Positions 12,880 to 24,845 of a stretch of DNA of 64,000 nucleotides are shown in pieces. The stretch is taken from contig CM060173.1 of NCBI GenBank assembly GCA_030549775.1, positions 27,718,032 through 27,782,031 on the forward strand. The letters run 5' to 3'. Position numbers and translations under genes: made by a program. The stretch is from Tamarix chinensis. Its lineage: Eukaryota > Streptophyta > Magnoliopsida > Caryophyllales > Tamaricaceae. Position 1 is the stretch's first letter. Every line of letters starts with the position of its first letter. The notes beneath the pieces are model-generated. The model worked only from the letters and a program-made list of their open reading frames with translations. It was not told where the DNA came from and made no database searches.

Positions 12880-13270
12880 GGAGTGTAACCACATGGTGTT
12901 AGGGTTTTGCATGGAGTTATGGGATGCATGGTATTAGGGTTTGTATGGCGTTGGGCTTTGCATGGAGTTAATGTTGTATGGTGTAGGGTTTTGGAGGGAG
13001 TTGTGGGATGCATGGTATTGGGGTTTGCATGGCGTTGGGATTCGCATGGAGTTAATGTTGCATGGTGGTATTATGGTTTGCATGGTGGTATTAATGGTTG
13101 CATGGTGGTATTAACGGTTGTATAGTGGTATTAGAGTTTGTATGGTGGTATTAGGGTTGATATGGTGGTATTAGGGTTTGCATGGTGGTATTAATGGTTG
13201 CATGGTGGTGTTAATGGTTGTATGGTGGTATTAGGGTTTGCATGGTGGAGTTAGGGTTTTGCATGCGAGC
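12880..13270. repeat. Minisatellite built on GCATGGTGGTATTA
   Basis: Tandem degenerate copies of a 20-24 bp unit, GGTTGCATGGTGGTATTAGG. Related arrays occur at 33190-33480, 35420-35590 and 46790-46910, so it is a standard module of the A units. Confidence 0.85.
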
Positions 13271-13689
13271 CAATTATTGCATGGGATTTAGGGTTTGCAT
13301 GAAAAGTTTGAAAGGTTACATGTGATGTGTAAAGTTTGCATAGGAGTGAAATTTACATATGGAAGGTTGATTTGGGATAGGAGGAAGATAATGCAAGTGT
13401 TATTTGGGTGTTTGAACATTTTGGGTGAAAAATAGTACGTAGAGTTATATAAGGGTCTGTAGGAGACCAACCTAGGGTTTGTGTGGACAATTAGGGTTTG
13501 TTGTGGATGCTTAGAATTTTTGTGTTGTCATGTGTATTTGGTGATTAAAGTGTAATTATGATGGTCGAATTTTATGATTTGTGATGTGTGAAGTATAAAG
13601 AGAATGATTCGCGCATGTCTATGGTTAAAGCTTTTGAATAAGATGCTTAAAACTTTAATGATGTAAAGTGAAAGATTGTTGAGCTGGGC

Positions 13690-14035
13690 TCAGACCGATC
13701 CACTGGCGAATAATAGTGGTTAGGACATGAAGTCCTATGTGTAAACGGTCCACCGGTAATAATAGTGGTCAGGCTTTGTACCTATGCATTTTCGGTCCAC
13801 CGGCTATAATAGTGGGCAATTCCGTGGTCAAAAAAACCAAACATAATTGTGACAGGACATAGGAAATACACTAAGTACTTATAGTGGAACACCATGCTAG
13901 CAGGGGCTAGACCGGTCCACCGGCGAATAATAGTGGCCAGGTACTACAGTATCCTAGAGACCGATCCACTAGCTATAATAGTGGTCAAGAGTTGTATGCC
14001 CTATGTGTTTTCCAGTCCACCAACTATAATAGTGG
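13690..14035. repeat. CCACCGG/AATAGTGG motif array in A1
   Basis: Six copies of a roughly 25-bp motif, ACCGATCCACCGG then TATAATAGTGG with variants, in two clusters of three. CCAC at one side and GTGG at the other can pair. Between the clusters is a stretch ending ACTTATAGTGGAACACCAT that also recurs in A2 and A3. Confidence 0.8.
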
Positions 14036-14745
14036 GATTTCACTACTCGTGTGGATTTGATAAAAAGCATGGTGTGAATTGACTTATGATTAGTGATTCA
14101 TTAAGTAATTAATCCATATTATATATGGGCCTTTGTACTTTTACGTAGTTGATCATATGCATTTATGATTGTGTTCTTCTATTCTTCTAAATGATTTATG
14201 TGTTTATATGTGGGCCTTAGTGCTTGGTTACCTTACTTAGTACGTAGCGTACTGATCGCCCTTTTCATGGGTGATGCTCATTCCCATGAGCAGAAGGCCC
14301 TTTCTGACTTTATGTAGGTAGGCGAGACATCTGGTGGAGCTGAGCGTTGAGTATATATGTGGCCGAATTCATTCTTCTCATTATTTTATATTGTTTGTAT
14401 TATTTCCTTTGTATCAGATTTATCCAATCTCATTTATTACCTTGCATTGAGTACTTTAAATGAATCTTTATCGGTTGTAAACTATTTCTCTTTCGAATAT
14501 GAATAATAATTCTTTATGTGTACTTTAATTTCTATGTTATTATCTCTTTAATTCATTTTATTAAATCTTGGTTTAAGTTTTATGTTACTCTTTTTAGCCT
14601 TAGCACTTGTACTAAAACAGTCGGAGATAACCGGTTTGGTACTAAGTGTGGCGGTAACATCCCCAGAATTCATGAGTTTTAATTTAAGTATTTATATTTA
14701 AATTACTTTTACTTTAAAAAAAGTAGTAAATTTTGGGGTATTACA

Positions 14746-15565
14746 AGTCCACTATTATAGCCGGTGGAATGGCGAATAATAGTGGCCATGTACTATAGTA
14801 TCCTAGAGCTATATGCCATGTGTGTTTTCCAGTCCACCGACTATAATAGTGGGGTTTTCGTACACGCGTGGATATGATAAAAAGCATGGTGTGAATCGAC
14901 TTCTGATCAGTGATTCATTAAGTAATTAATCCAAATTATATATGGGCCTTTGTACTTTTACTTGGTTGATCATATACATTTATGATTGGGTTCTTCTATT
15001 CTTCTACATGATTTATGTGCTTATGTGTGGGCCTTAGTGCTCAGTTACCTTACTCAGTACATAGCGTATTGATCACCCTTTTTATGAGTGCTTCTCATTC
15101 CCACGAGCAGAAGGCCCTTTGTGACTTTATGCAGGTGGGCGGGACATCTGGTGGAGCTGAGCGTTGAGTATATATGTGGTCAGATTCATTCTTCTCGTTA
15201 TTTTATATTCCTTGTATTATTTTCTTTGTATCAGATTTATCCAATCTGATTTATTACCTTGCATTGAGTACTTTAAATGAATCTTTTATCGGTTGTAAGC
15301 TATTTCTATTTCGAATATGAATAATAATTCTTTATGCGTACTCTGATTTCTATGTTATTATCTCTTTAATTCATTTTATTAAATCTTTGTTTAAGTTTTA
15401 TGTTAATCTTTTTAGCCTTAGCACTTGGAACTAAAACGGTAGGAGAGAACTGGTTTGGTACTAAGTGTGGCAGTAACATTCCCAGAATTCACGAGTTTTA
15501 ATTTAAGTATTTCTATTTAAATTACTTCCATTTCAAAAAAAAGTAGTGAATTTTGGGGTGTTACA
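14746..15565 (+). repeat. Duplicated 3' terminal block of unit A1
   Basis: The first terminal sequence, ending GGGGTATTACA, closes at 14745. A second copy of the last roughly 800 bp follows at once and ends GGGGTGTTACA at 15565. Only the outer end is followed by the TTGAG target duplication. The copy begins with the motif in inverted form (CCACTATTATAGCCGGTGGA), directly before a normal-orientation copy. Confidence 0.75.
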
Positions 15566-15570
15566 TTGAG

Positions 15571-17329
15571 CCCCTCTATTCCTCTTCTCTCTATTTTCTT
15601 CCATCTTCTTACTTCTATAATATTATACTTTATCTTTCTGGTGCTTGTGCTGAACAAAGAAGAGTTAAATTCATAGACTAGTGAAGTCATATTCAAGCTT
15701 GTTCCAAGCCATTTTTGAAGCCTTAAAGGTTTATTCTTCTCCCTTTAATTTTTCTCTCCTAATCTAACCCTTACTATATTTCTTTTATCTAATTCTTGTA
15801 ATTTTGTTTCGGTGATCAAAGTGTGGAAGCATGTGATTAGGAGTAATTTGTGCTTAGAGACACCAGTAACTTTTAGTAAGGATACATGTCTCTAGTTCGG
15901 GATTTAATTTGTGTTAGAAATCATGATTAAACTTTACTTTTATTTATATCTATTTATTACATTATTAAAGTAATAATTTTATGACTTTTTTCTGAAATGT
16001 TTATTTATTCCTTGCTAGGTTTTTCCATAAACTCTCAAGCATGATAGTATATTATGTAATATGAATATGTCCTTGGATAAGTAAAATTAATTGTGTTTAA
16101 ATATGGTAATTGGTGTAGTATATTAAGGTTGCAACATTTAGGGTTTTTAGGTATTGTGGTGGTCTCAGCCTTATTTCTTTTAGATTATGTGGATTGTTTT
16201 AATTAAAAATAATTACATTTTTAGTTGTAATTAATGTAAGGGTGGGTGTGTGTAATTTTGTAAAATTTTAAGAATGCATATGTATTTCAGTATTGGGGTA
16301 ATTTAGCCCCTTTGTAAGTTTTTTTTTAGAAAATGAGTATGACACTTTATTCCTTGAGGGCTTTACATCAAATTTGATATATAATATGTTAGGGTTTAGT
16401 CTAAGTTATGATAATAATAATTTTTGAGGTGTTTGGGTGGAAATAATGGTTATTTTTTATTAATTCTAAAAATTTTGAGATTGCACAAGTGCTATTAATT
16501 TAATATATGAAAAGGGTTCTATGTCTATTGTTAGATTAATTATGGTTAAAATGAGTATTACTCTTATCTAAAAATAACTTTAAATGGACTTAAAAATCCC
16601 AGGGGTATGATCGGTATTTTTTGTGTGAATTGTTAGAGTTAAGTTATGATTTTTCGATATGGTATTGTCAATGAGATATTGAGATGATGTGTTAAATTTT
16701 GTGAGTTCGTGAGTTTTACGAAAGATGTTATGTGCTGAGGGTGAATAGGGTTTTAGTGAGGGTATTGTGGTGTTTTTTTTTCTTTTCTTGTGTATCATTT
16801 CTTTGTGCTTGTTGGATTACCCTATGTATTATCTCTTTTTCATGTGATTGTAACATGTCTAATTCGATGAACTTTGGTGCATTTCTAAATATTTTAAATA
16901 AAGACAATTATTGGAATGAATGTGATAATAATTGGTATTTCATGTAATAATGATAATCAATATCCTATGTAATAAGATAATGGTAATAAGAAAAAGGTAA
17001 ATCTAGTGACGCGTTATTATATGCTTAGTGTTGGTTAACAATTCAATAAAACATTTTTAATTAAAGTGGAATATCACATGAAGTGGGACCAACATTATTC
17101 TAAGTTTTGAAATTATTTGGTAATATAACTTGGTCTTAACAGAAATAAAGGACCCCTGGTCTACTCTATTTGATTAATCAACTGCATATTGGGAATATAC
17201 ATACTTATAGATTAGATGTTTACTAGTGGTATATGCATGTTTTTGGATACCTTTCTTTCATGCTCAAGGGAAAAGGAAGAGTAAATGTTATATATCATTG
17301 AGATTGACTATCTTTCTATATTTTCATGA
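15571..17329. other. Spacer, no gene seen
   Basis: It starts pyrimidine-rich, continuing the leader-like sequence left of A1, then becomes AT-rich. Short frames, for example around 16580-16950, lack any recognisable domain. Confidence 0.5.
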
Positions 17330-18300
17330 AACATATAGGTATACCTCTAAGAGCAAAATATTCCTAGCCATTATTCTCATCCAATAAAACGGGAAGGTAC
17401 AACTCCCAGAGTATGACTCTCCTGACCACTATTTTCATCTAGTGGAATGGATAGGTATAACTAATCTTTTACTTTAAATATTAATGTCTTATTAAAATAT
17501 TAAGGTCTTATTAAGCATCAAAGCCAACATAATACATATCAATATAATCAAGGGTAAAGCACAAAGGAAGTTACTAAACCACCAAATCCAAATTCAATTC
17601 CAAAAACCAAACAATAACTGCTTCCATTTGAAACACTCTAGGGGATACAAGAGATAACTTAGAGATGTATAAAGTGCTCTAATTATACTAGCACATAAAG
17701 GCAACACATTACCTTTCCAACCATACAACCTAGAGATGTAAAAAGTACACCAATCATACTAGCATACTAATGGAAACAAAGTATCCTCCAACCTAATTCA
17801 TTTATTCATTAAGTATCGATACCCTTTATATTACCCCTACTCATGGATAAGCATATAAAACCTTAACATGCATATCTAACTTATTATAAATCACATATTT
17901 TCGATGTAAACATCATATAATACACACTAGGCATATATATTGGAATAATATAAGCATATTATGCTTAAAAGATAATTCTATCTCTTGGGCACACGACTAA
18001 TAATAGTCGTGCAAAAATAAGCCTAAACATGCTCAAATATCATATTACACATCAACCTTCTCACTCATTTTGCATAATCAATTTATAGCATTAACTTATT
18101 ATCTCATGCTTTCATACATTTAACATTATAAATAATTTACACACTAAAGACACAATTTCATGCTAGCATTCTTAGAAAAATAAATAAACATAAAAGGACA
18201 TGCTTAGGAAAATAATTAAAACTTAACATATCAAAACACTAATATGCTCTCATGTAATTTTTACATTTTAGTAAGGCATATAGGGATACCGAAGATGGGA
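17330..18300 (-). repeat. Decayed relative of the B-type LTR-like units
   Basis: Positions 17640-17840 follow the order of 53390-53560 in unit B3: GGGATACAAGA, two AGAGATGTA-like blocks ending in TATCCTCCAACC, then TTAAGTATCGATACCC. The right part around 18240-18290 resembles B3 near 54480-54530. Both termini are missing. Confidence 0.55.
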
Positions 18301-18530
18301 AAAAATACTCATCATACTCGGATACGGATATAGAATATTCATAGCTGTATATGTATCAATATTCATACTCATTTATCCGATATATAATTACCCATTTATC
18401 CTTAATTATAAAATAAATATTGTATAAATTAATATTAAAATAATCATTTAATTTAACTCTAAATAGATTTATCTACCAGATAATATTTTTTAACAAGTAA
18501 ACAAATAATCCTTTTGATAATGGATGTTTA

Positions 18531-18532
<2 letters not shown>

Positions 18533-18578
<46 letters not shown>

Positions 18579-18590
18579 TATATACATATA
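18533..18590. repeat. Microsatellite (TA)n-(CA)n
   Basis: A (TA)n tract followed by a short ACACACA run, about 450 bp upstream of the membrane-protein gene. Confidence 0.9.
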
Positions 18591-19034
18591 TCCATTCAAA
18601 TACAGATATAAATTCAAAAATAAACTTTCTTATCCGATACAAATACCAATATTAAATGGAGGGTTGCAATTTTCGCCTATTTGACTTGTTGTAATTAAAT
18701 GGAATATTTCTGCGCACATACGAATCAATTTGTACAAGGATCACCACAGCTGGAGGTAAATTTGTCCAGCTGAATTTGATACTCGATTTATTTAGCTAAA
18801 TTAATAAATTAAATCACACTTTTAACAACTAACGAATTAAAGTATAAGTGAGTTGGATCTATTTTTATTTTTTTAAGTTTAGGCCCGTTTAATTAATTGA
18901 AAAATAAAATACCCAAATAAGATCGGAAAAAATATAATAAAGTAAAATAGTCTACGTCTAATAAACTAAATTCGGACCCATTAAATTTTAAAATCGTAAC
19001 TGAAAACCAGGGTTTGATAGGTCTGAGCTCGTGT

Positions 19035-19041
19035 TATATAA
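19035..19041 (+). promoter_or_regulatory. TATA box of the membrane-protein gene
   Basis: TATATAA lies about 150 bp before the ATG at 19185. Transcription starting about 30 bp downstream gives a leader of roughly 115-120 bases, pyrimidine-rich and without an ATG. The Met codon at 19014 is upstream of this box and therefore unlikely to be transcribed. An AGGCCCGTTTAA element lies at about 18880. Confidence 0.6.
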
Positions 19042-19184
19042 CCCGACCTTCCTTCTCATTCATTTTCCCACAGCCATTCCTTCTCATTCAACTGACCACA
19101 GCCCCTCCTGCCTCATTGATCTATCACTTCCTCCCTTTCCTCTTGTCCGCCGCTCTCCTTCTCATTCAACTGGCTAGCACTATC

Positions 19185-19838
19185 ATGTTCTGGGCCGTCT
19201 GGCTATGTGCTCAAGCAAAAAACTCGTTGCTGCTTGTCTGGATGCTCGTGTATCGGCACTATGTAGCATCTAAGACAGCACTCCAATTATCGCCGCCATG
19301 TCTACCATCCTCGCCCGCCACAGCACCTTCCTCTTCACCTGAAAATGTTGATTCGGCCGAGTTGTCGTCGTCGTCTCATGGGACGTCGCCACAAGCACCA
19401 ATACCCCCGGATCTACAGCAGGCAGATAGTACGATCCAGTCGTACGAGTATCCACCTCCTTTCCACCAAATTTTAGTAAAACCCGGGTTAGGAAAAGTGC
19501 TGCTAGGTGCAAATCTCGCCACCCTACTTACTATGGTAGTTTTGCTAGAGAAGAATGAATCCCTTGGATTGTCGGGACGAGTAGCGTGCTTGCTGCTCCT
19601 ACTAAGTTCCCTCGCATTGTTCTTTGCACTATTGGTTATGGATTTTTATCCTGTATTCGCCATGGTAACTGTTCTGCTCGGAATTGGTTGCTCTGTCGCA
19701 GCGGCCTGCGCTTACCCGCTCTATGTGTTTTTGCCACATTTCTGGGTTATGGTGCTCTCACCGGTCATTGCTTTGTCCGTTATGACACTGATCATGATTA
19801 TCTTCTGCTTGAAAAGGTACAAACAGGAAGAATATTGA
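19185..19838 (+). CDS. Unrecognised four-helix membrane protein, single exon
   Basis: This is the only convincing host gene in the window, encoding 217 residues. Residues 1-27 are hydrophobic with aromatic residues (MFWAVWLCAQAKN) and could be an uncleaved signal or extra helix. Residues 35-90 form a Ser/Pro-rich, probably disordered segment. Four hydrophobic helices follow at about 104-121, 132-151, 155-177 and 183-208, and the short tail ends KRYKQEEY. The motif FHQILVKPGLGKVLLGANLA before the first helix is the most distinctive part. I chose this start because it is the first ATG after the TATA box and has A at -3. An in-frame Met at 19014 would add 57 residues but lies upstream of the box. 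The frame is richer in G/C than its surroundings. I do not recognise the family; the layout suggests a small integral membrane protein with a cytosolic or lumenal disordered arm. No intron is needed. Confidence 0.7.
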   Translation: MFWAVWLCAQAKNSLLLVWMLVYRHYVASKTALQLSPPCLPSSPATAPSSSPENVDSAELSSSSHGTSPQAPIPPDLQQADSTIQSYEYPPPFHQILVKPGLGKVLLGANLATLLTMVVLLEKNESLGLSGRVACLLLLLSSLALFFALLVMDFYPVFAMVTVLLGIGCSVAAACAYPLYVFLPHFWVMVLSPVIALSVMTLIMIIFCLKRYKQEEY

Positions 19839-20867
19839 GACTATCGAATGGGGGGAATTAGAGGGAGGGGGGATTGAGCGAGCGGATAATTAAGGAAATA
19901 AGGGGGAAGTTTGAGGAGTAATATATATAAGTATCTATGCGTTCTAATGTTCATTTGTAATTTTTTGTTTGATGCAATTTCCATTGAATATAAAGTTTAT
20001 ATGTGAATACGAGTGCTGTTTCCTGAAAATGACAATAGTAGCAGTCCAAACGCGTAGGGGTTGCAAACATGCAATTGATTTAAATTCACCCATATGACAT
20101 GCCCTACCTCGGCTTAACCTATAGGTGTAGCGATGGTGACGTCATTCCACAAATGAAGATCAAGTCCATGCACGAGGAGAACCCAGTGGCAGAGCTGGGA
20201 GTTTTGCTCCATGGTGTCCCCAATATTAAAAAATTAGACAACCCAATCAATTAAAAAAAAAATTGGTAAATTAGTGTTCCCAAAATTGAGAAGTTAAATC
20301 AATTAACAAACTAAATTTTAATCAATAAAAAATCAAATTCATCCTATATCAAGAAATTAGACAACTCAATCAATTAAAAAAATAAATCGGTAAATGAAAG
20401 TTTCCGAAAACTAAGAAAATAAATAAATTAACAAACAAACAAAGGTTTAATCAATTAACAAATAATTTACTTATGACTACTCAATTAACTAAAGGGATAT
20501 ACCAAATATGACCTAAGAAATCAAATTGGAATTTGATAGATTGGAGTCTAGACCAGTGAAATGGGACAACATCGAGTGAGGAATAGCTATACACATGAGG
20601 AGAAAGGGGAAAACAAACAATCAATGCTTGTTGGGAATTGATCCTTCGATCTTTGGTTAAGCAAAGGCAGGACCCCAACGCCCTAACCGTCTAACTATCT
20701 TCAATCTTTTGTATGGTTTTCCTACATTATTTTATATATACATTACCTTACAAATATAAAATATTTATACCTTTTAGCCAGAGCAATAGTAGATAAAGCA
20801 AAACATGCCCAAGGAAGTGAGGAATCGTAATGTTGTGGCATTTTTTAGTGATGGACATTTGCTTAGC
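19839..20867. other. 3' flank of the membrane-protein gene, then spacer
   Basis: The likely 3' UTR contains AATATAAAG-type poly(A)-like sequence near 19987. The remainder is AT-rich with repeated TCAATTAA blocks at 20220-20480. No further gene is seen. Confidence 0.5.
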
Positions 20868-22052
20868 CTAAGGTCCTATTTGATTTGGAGAAAGTTAAGT
20901 GAAAAGAAAAATATAGAGGAAAGAAAACTGAAGGAAAAAAATAAAAGAAATTAATTTTCTTTCTTTTATTTGGTTATTAGAGAAAATTTTATGGAAAATT
21001 AAATTCTTGAAAAATATTTTTAGTGTTTGGTGTATAAAAAGAAAATTATAAGAAAAGTTAAATGCTATTATTTAAATTCTTTTTTATTTATTAAAATCAA
21101 AATATTATATTAATACATGAAAATTTTCATAAAGTTTATAACAAAATTATAAAAATTGTATAAACTCAATACTAATTCCAAATTCTTTAAAAAATTAAAA
21201 TATTATATGCAGAATGTGGAGGTCAAATCTTCACCTTATAAATAAAATAAATTTCTTTGTTCAACGATAAGCTTTTGGGATGTCATACGGCAAAATAGCA
21301 TAAGGATGAATATTTAATTAGAAGAAGATTTTGGGGGACAATATGACAATAGAAGATAAATTAGATAGACATCTGACGCAAATATGATATGGAGCCTAGG
21401 CCAATCTTTATGCGAAGATTGCTTATCCTTAATTCATGGAAGAAAAAAAAAAGCTTTGACGAGTCAATTAATTGCGCAGAGTAGCGAAGATCAGAGGCAA
21501 TACCGGTGGTGGAATAATACGGTGAGCAATTACGTTACAACAGTATTGCATGGAGACAAGGACAGGCAGAAACGTAGAAACGTTATTTTTTAAAAATTTA
21601 AGAAACAAAGACGGTAGAAAACGTAAAAAAATTATATATATTTAAAATAAATTAAATCGACTAAAATTAAGAGATGAAAATAAAAAATTCCTGAAATTAT
21701 TATCTATATTAGTTAATTTTAGTTATTAATAATTTTAATTTAATAAAAATTTTAATTAAATAATTTTTTTAATACAAAATTAATTAAATAATTTTAATAT
21801 AATTTCTGACACCAAAAACTTTTTAGAATAGAAAATATTTTTGGAACATTTTCCAACTACAGTCTCCATATATATATCATGCGGTCCCCTCCCTTAAATA
21901 TGTTGGAAAGTTGTATAGGATAAATTTTTGCAATATTTTTCTTCTTATTTTCTTTCTTTTAAATTTTTCTGACAACCAAACATGGAAAAATAAATTTCCA
22001 TCTAATTTTTATTCTTTTCCTCTTGATTTTCCATAAACTAAACGAAGCATAA
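20868..22052. mobile_element. Decayed inverted-repeat DNA element
   Basis: The left part contains ATTTGATTTGGAGAAA and TTTGGTTATTAGAGAAAATT. The reverse complement of the right part contains GTTTAGTTTATGGAAAA and TTTGGTTGTCAGAAAAATT in the same order. This gives imperfect terminal inverted repeats of roughly 100 bp. A fragment of the same family lies at 38678-38768 (-). No transposase is visible; class is uncertain (MULE- or MITE-like). Confidence 0.45.
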
Positions 22053-22129
22053 ATTTATTTTATAAAAAATTCTAAGTTATTGTGTGTGTGTACACACAAA
22101 ATGTTTGAGAATGTTCATTTGACGATTCT

Positions 22130-22567
22130 ATTTCTGACCATATAATTGTGTCATTTATTACCAACGAATTTTATTGCTAACAAATAAAATAAGCAAATGA
22201 ATTGCCATCATTGGTTTATGGGACAAAAACTATATTAAATAATAGTGTATGGATAAAGTGGCGGTAAATGATATAACGATAAAAAAAAGTTGACAGTAAT
22301 AGGGGCATATGATAATTTTTTATTTAATTATGTTAATATTATTTATGCTATTGTATTTTGGTCATTGTTGAAGATTAGTATTATATGTTATTATTGATTT
22401 AGGAATACAAAAATATTCAATTTATCCTAAAATAACTTTGGGAAAACTATGCTAGAGGATCAACTGCGACCACTGATAATTTTAGTTGCTATTGTCATTG
22501 ATGATTAAATTTTGACCATTAGCAACCAAATCTATTTGTTGTTAAAGCCCCAATTTCTTATGGTGTA
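22130..22567. mobile_element. Possible decayed CACTA-type relic
   Basis: Read on the minus strand, the right end is CACCATAAGAAATTGGGGCT, close to the common plant CACTA end (CACTACAAGAAA). It is followed by subterminal-like TTGGTTGCTAATGG. The left end is not clear. Confidence 0.35.
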
Positions 22568-23261
22568 ATGTATTGATTATTTTATTGACACATTTTTCTT
22601 AAACAAGCACTATAACTTTCTGTTTGCCTTGCCATCTTAAACTTGATATGTCTGAACTAATAATAATATTTAGCAGATATATTTTATATATATCTTATGT
22701 AATAATTGTGTTTGATAACATATCTCATTTGAAATGAATTGAAGTATATCGATACTTTTAGATCATTTTTATTTTTATAAAATATATTCTTATGATATTT
22801 GTTTTTATAGATTTAATTTTAATAGCATATATTAATTGATAACAATAATTAATATTAGTAACTAATTATTGTTGTTGTTGTTTCTCATACTATAATATAT
22901 TATTAAGAATTAATAAAATTGATACAAATAAATAATTATAATTAATATTTATACGTATACTAATAATAATTAATATTAACGATAAGAATTGAAATTAATT
23001 AATATCAATGTTGTTAAAAATGATATTATAAATAATTAATAATTGTTATTACTATTATTATTACTCCATATTAATTATAATAAGAGTAATTATAATTCAT
23101 ATTATAAATTGACATTAATAATTCATATTTGTATTAATATAAAAAAATATAATATTAATAATAATGAATTATTATTAGTATATAAAAATATATTTCTCAT
23201 AATTAATAACAGTCTTTGGTATTTGCAATAATAATAATAATATTAATAATTAATCATCACA
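22568..23261. other. AT-rich spacer
   Basis: Almost pure A/T with short repeats of ATTAAT and AATAAT. No gene seen. Confidence 0.5.
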
Positions 23262-23460
23262 TATAACAATTAGGTTTATAACATATAACATTTAGGTTCA
23301 TGACATAAAACGTATTGTTTTATAATATATAACAATTAAGTTCATAATATATAATAATTAGATTCATTATACATGACAATTGGGTTCATTATATATAACA
23401 ATTGGATTCAGTATCTATATAAATTTAAGTTTATAACATAGAACACCTAGGTTCATAACA
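23262..23460. repeat. 22-bp minisatellite, left part
   Basis: About nine copies of AACATATAACAATTAGGTTC plus AT, degenerate but in register. It is cut by unit B2 and resumes at 27927. Confidence 0.8.
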
Positions 23461-23827
23461 TGTAACACCCCCAAATTTCACTCCTAAAAAATTTCTCGTT
23501 TAAAAGAATAATGCGGAAGCTAAAATAAGATTTAGGGAATGTTACCACTACACCTAACACAAGATAAATGTCTATCATCTATCTCATGCTAGATGCAAGG
23601 CTAAAATCTATCCAACAAAATTCAACCAACATCCATGCCTTGAGGACAAACTACCACAAAGAGGCCTCCACAGGCAGATGACAAGTGAACAATTTACTAA
23701 ATAAAATCATCACTGAATAAACTAGTAGAAACCTTTAAAATAATCTTGGACTTTATGGAAGGAAACATAACACACATAAGATACAATAATATTCAGCTTA
23801 CGATACTCATGTTCAATTATACATATG

Positions 23828-24010
23828 ATAAATGCATCATTCTATACATACAAATAATTCATACTATATTATACATGTGATACATACGCCATTCTACTCA
23901 TATAATAACTCATGTTTGATTATACATGTGATACATAAGCTATTATACTCATATAATAACTCATGCTTGATTATACATATGATACATACAATAGAACATG
24001 GGGTCACAGA
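23828..24010. repeat. Tandem repeat of about 53 bp in B2
   Basis: About three and a half copies of a unit containing CATATAATAACTCATGCTTG and ATTATACATGTGATACATA. Confidence 0.75.
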
Positions 24011-24737
24011 CTCATGCTTATAATACATGATAAGACATGACAATACATAAGGTACAAGCTTATAAGAAAATCATGATCACATGCTATGAATCACACACTA
24101 CCCTAGAAGGTATCATTCTACACACAAGGCCCACATATAATTTTAATAATATATTATATGATAATTAGACATGAACATGCGTCATATGGTATTACTAATG
24201 TAAATACGACAACTAAGAAATATGCATAGAAAACAGAAATATAAAGTCCATGAGTGAGCAAACTAATTCATTATTATATTTCTTTATTGTGAGCGTAATC
24301 ATTTGCCTATATTATCTTGAGGACGGAGACTCAAAGAGATCGTAAAAACTAATCTAGTACTCAAACGGTACTAGACCTAGCTAGCCCGCCCAAAAACATA
24401 ACCAGACCACCAATAAATAAAACACCTAATCACTTGAGTATGCATGATACTCCTATGGGGTAGAAATATATTGAGACACCTATAGAGTAGAAGATGGCCT
24501 CTTTGGACCTCATAAGGCACCCAAGATTATAGAATAGAAAAATACTGGAATGGTACTAAGTGAATACCAACCCTAATTCGGATAGCTACCTCGAGTTATA
24601 CAAGTCCCACTCAAGATCTTTCACTTTAAGTGATTAATATTTTATTCAAGGATTTAACCAATCATAAATCAAGCCCACATAACAACACTTAGGTCATATC
24701 CATCAACACAATGAATTTCCATTATTATATCAATTTC

Positions 24738-24845
24738 AAGTGGCATTAAAGCCAAACAATCCAAATGGCATTAAAGCCGATCAATTCTAGAGGTATTAAA
24801 GCCTATCTAATTCATGTGGCATTAAAGACAAATAATTCCATGGCA
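24738..24845. repeat. GGCATTAAAGCC repeats in B2
   Basis: Four degenerate copies of the same unit as at 5832-6035. Confidence 0.75.

Larger units (their letters stand above)
2701..15565 (+). mobile_element. Long LTR-like unit A1 (interrupted by a CACTA element)
   Basis: The unit starts TGAAATGCCCCGAAAATT and ends AATTTTGGGGTGTTACA, so the ends are TG/CA with an imperfect inverted repeat. The 5 bp before it (2696-2700) and after it (15566-15570) are both TTGAG, an exact target duplication of the size made by an LTR-element integrase. Without the 7.4-kb CACTA insertion it is about 5.4 kb. In order it holds an AT-rich start, a pyrimidine-rich block with a TATA box, trinucleotide runs, a GCATGGTGGTATTA minisatellite, an array of a CCACCGG/AATAGTGG motif, and the terminal block. 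No gag, protease, RT, RNase H or integrase motif is visible. I read it as a very long solo LTR or a non-autonomous LTR element. Related units are at 30080-37195 and 43239-48256 (+), and 5460-9126, 23461-27926 and 52252-56079 (-). Confidence 0.8.

Noticed and set aside
13690..14035. CRISPR-like array (repeats with unequal spacers)
   Set aside because: The setting is a plant genome, repeats are degenerate, spacers are themselves conserved between units, and no cas genes exist.
19014..19184. Upstream Met giving a 274-residue version of the membrane protein
   Set aside because: This Met lies upstream of the TATA box, so it should not be in the mRNA.
21384..21593. 69-residue frame with charged, normal-looking composition
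   Set aside because: It lies in the interior of a decayed inverted-repeat element, with no domain, promoter or splice context that I can support.
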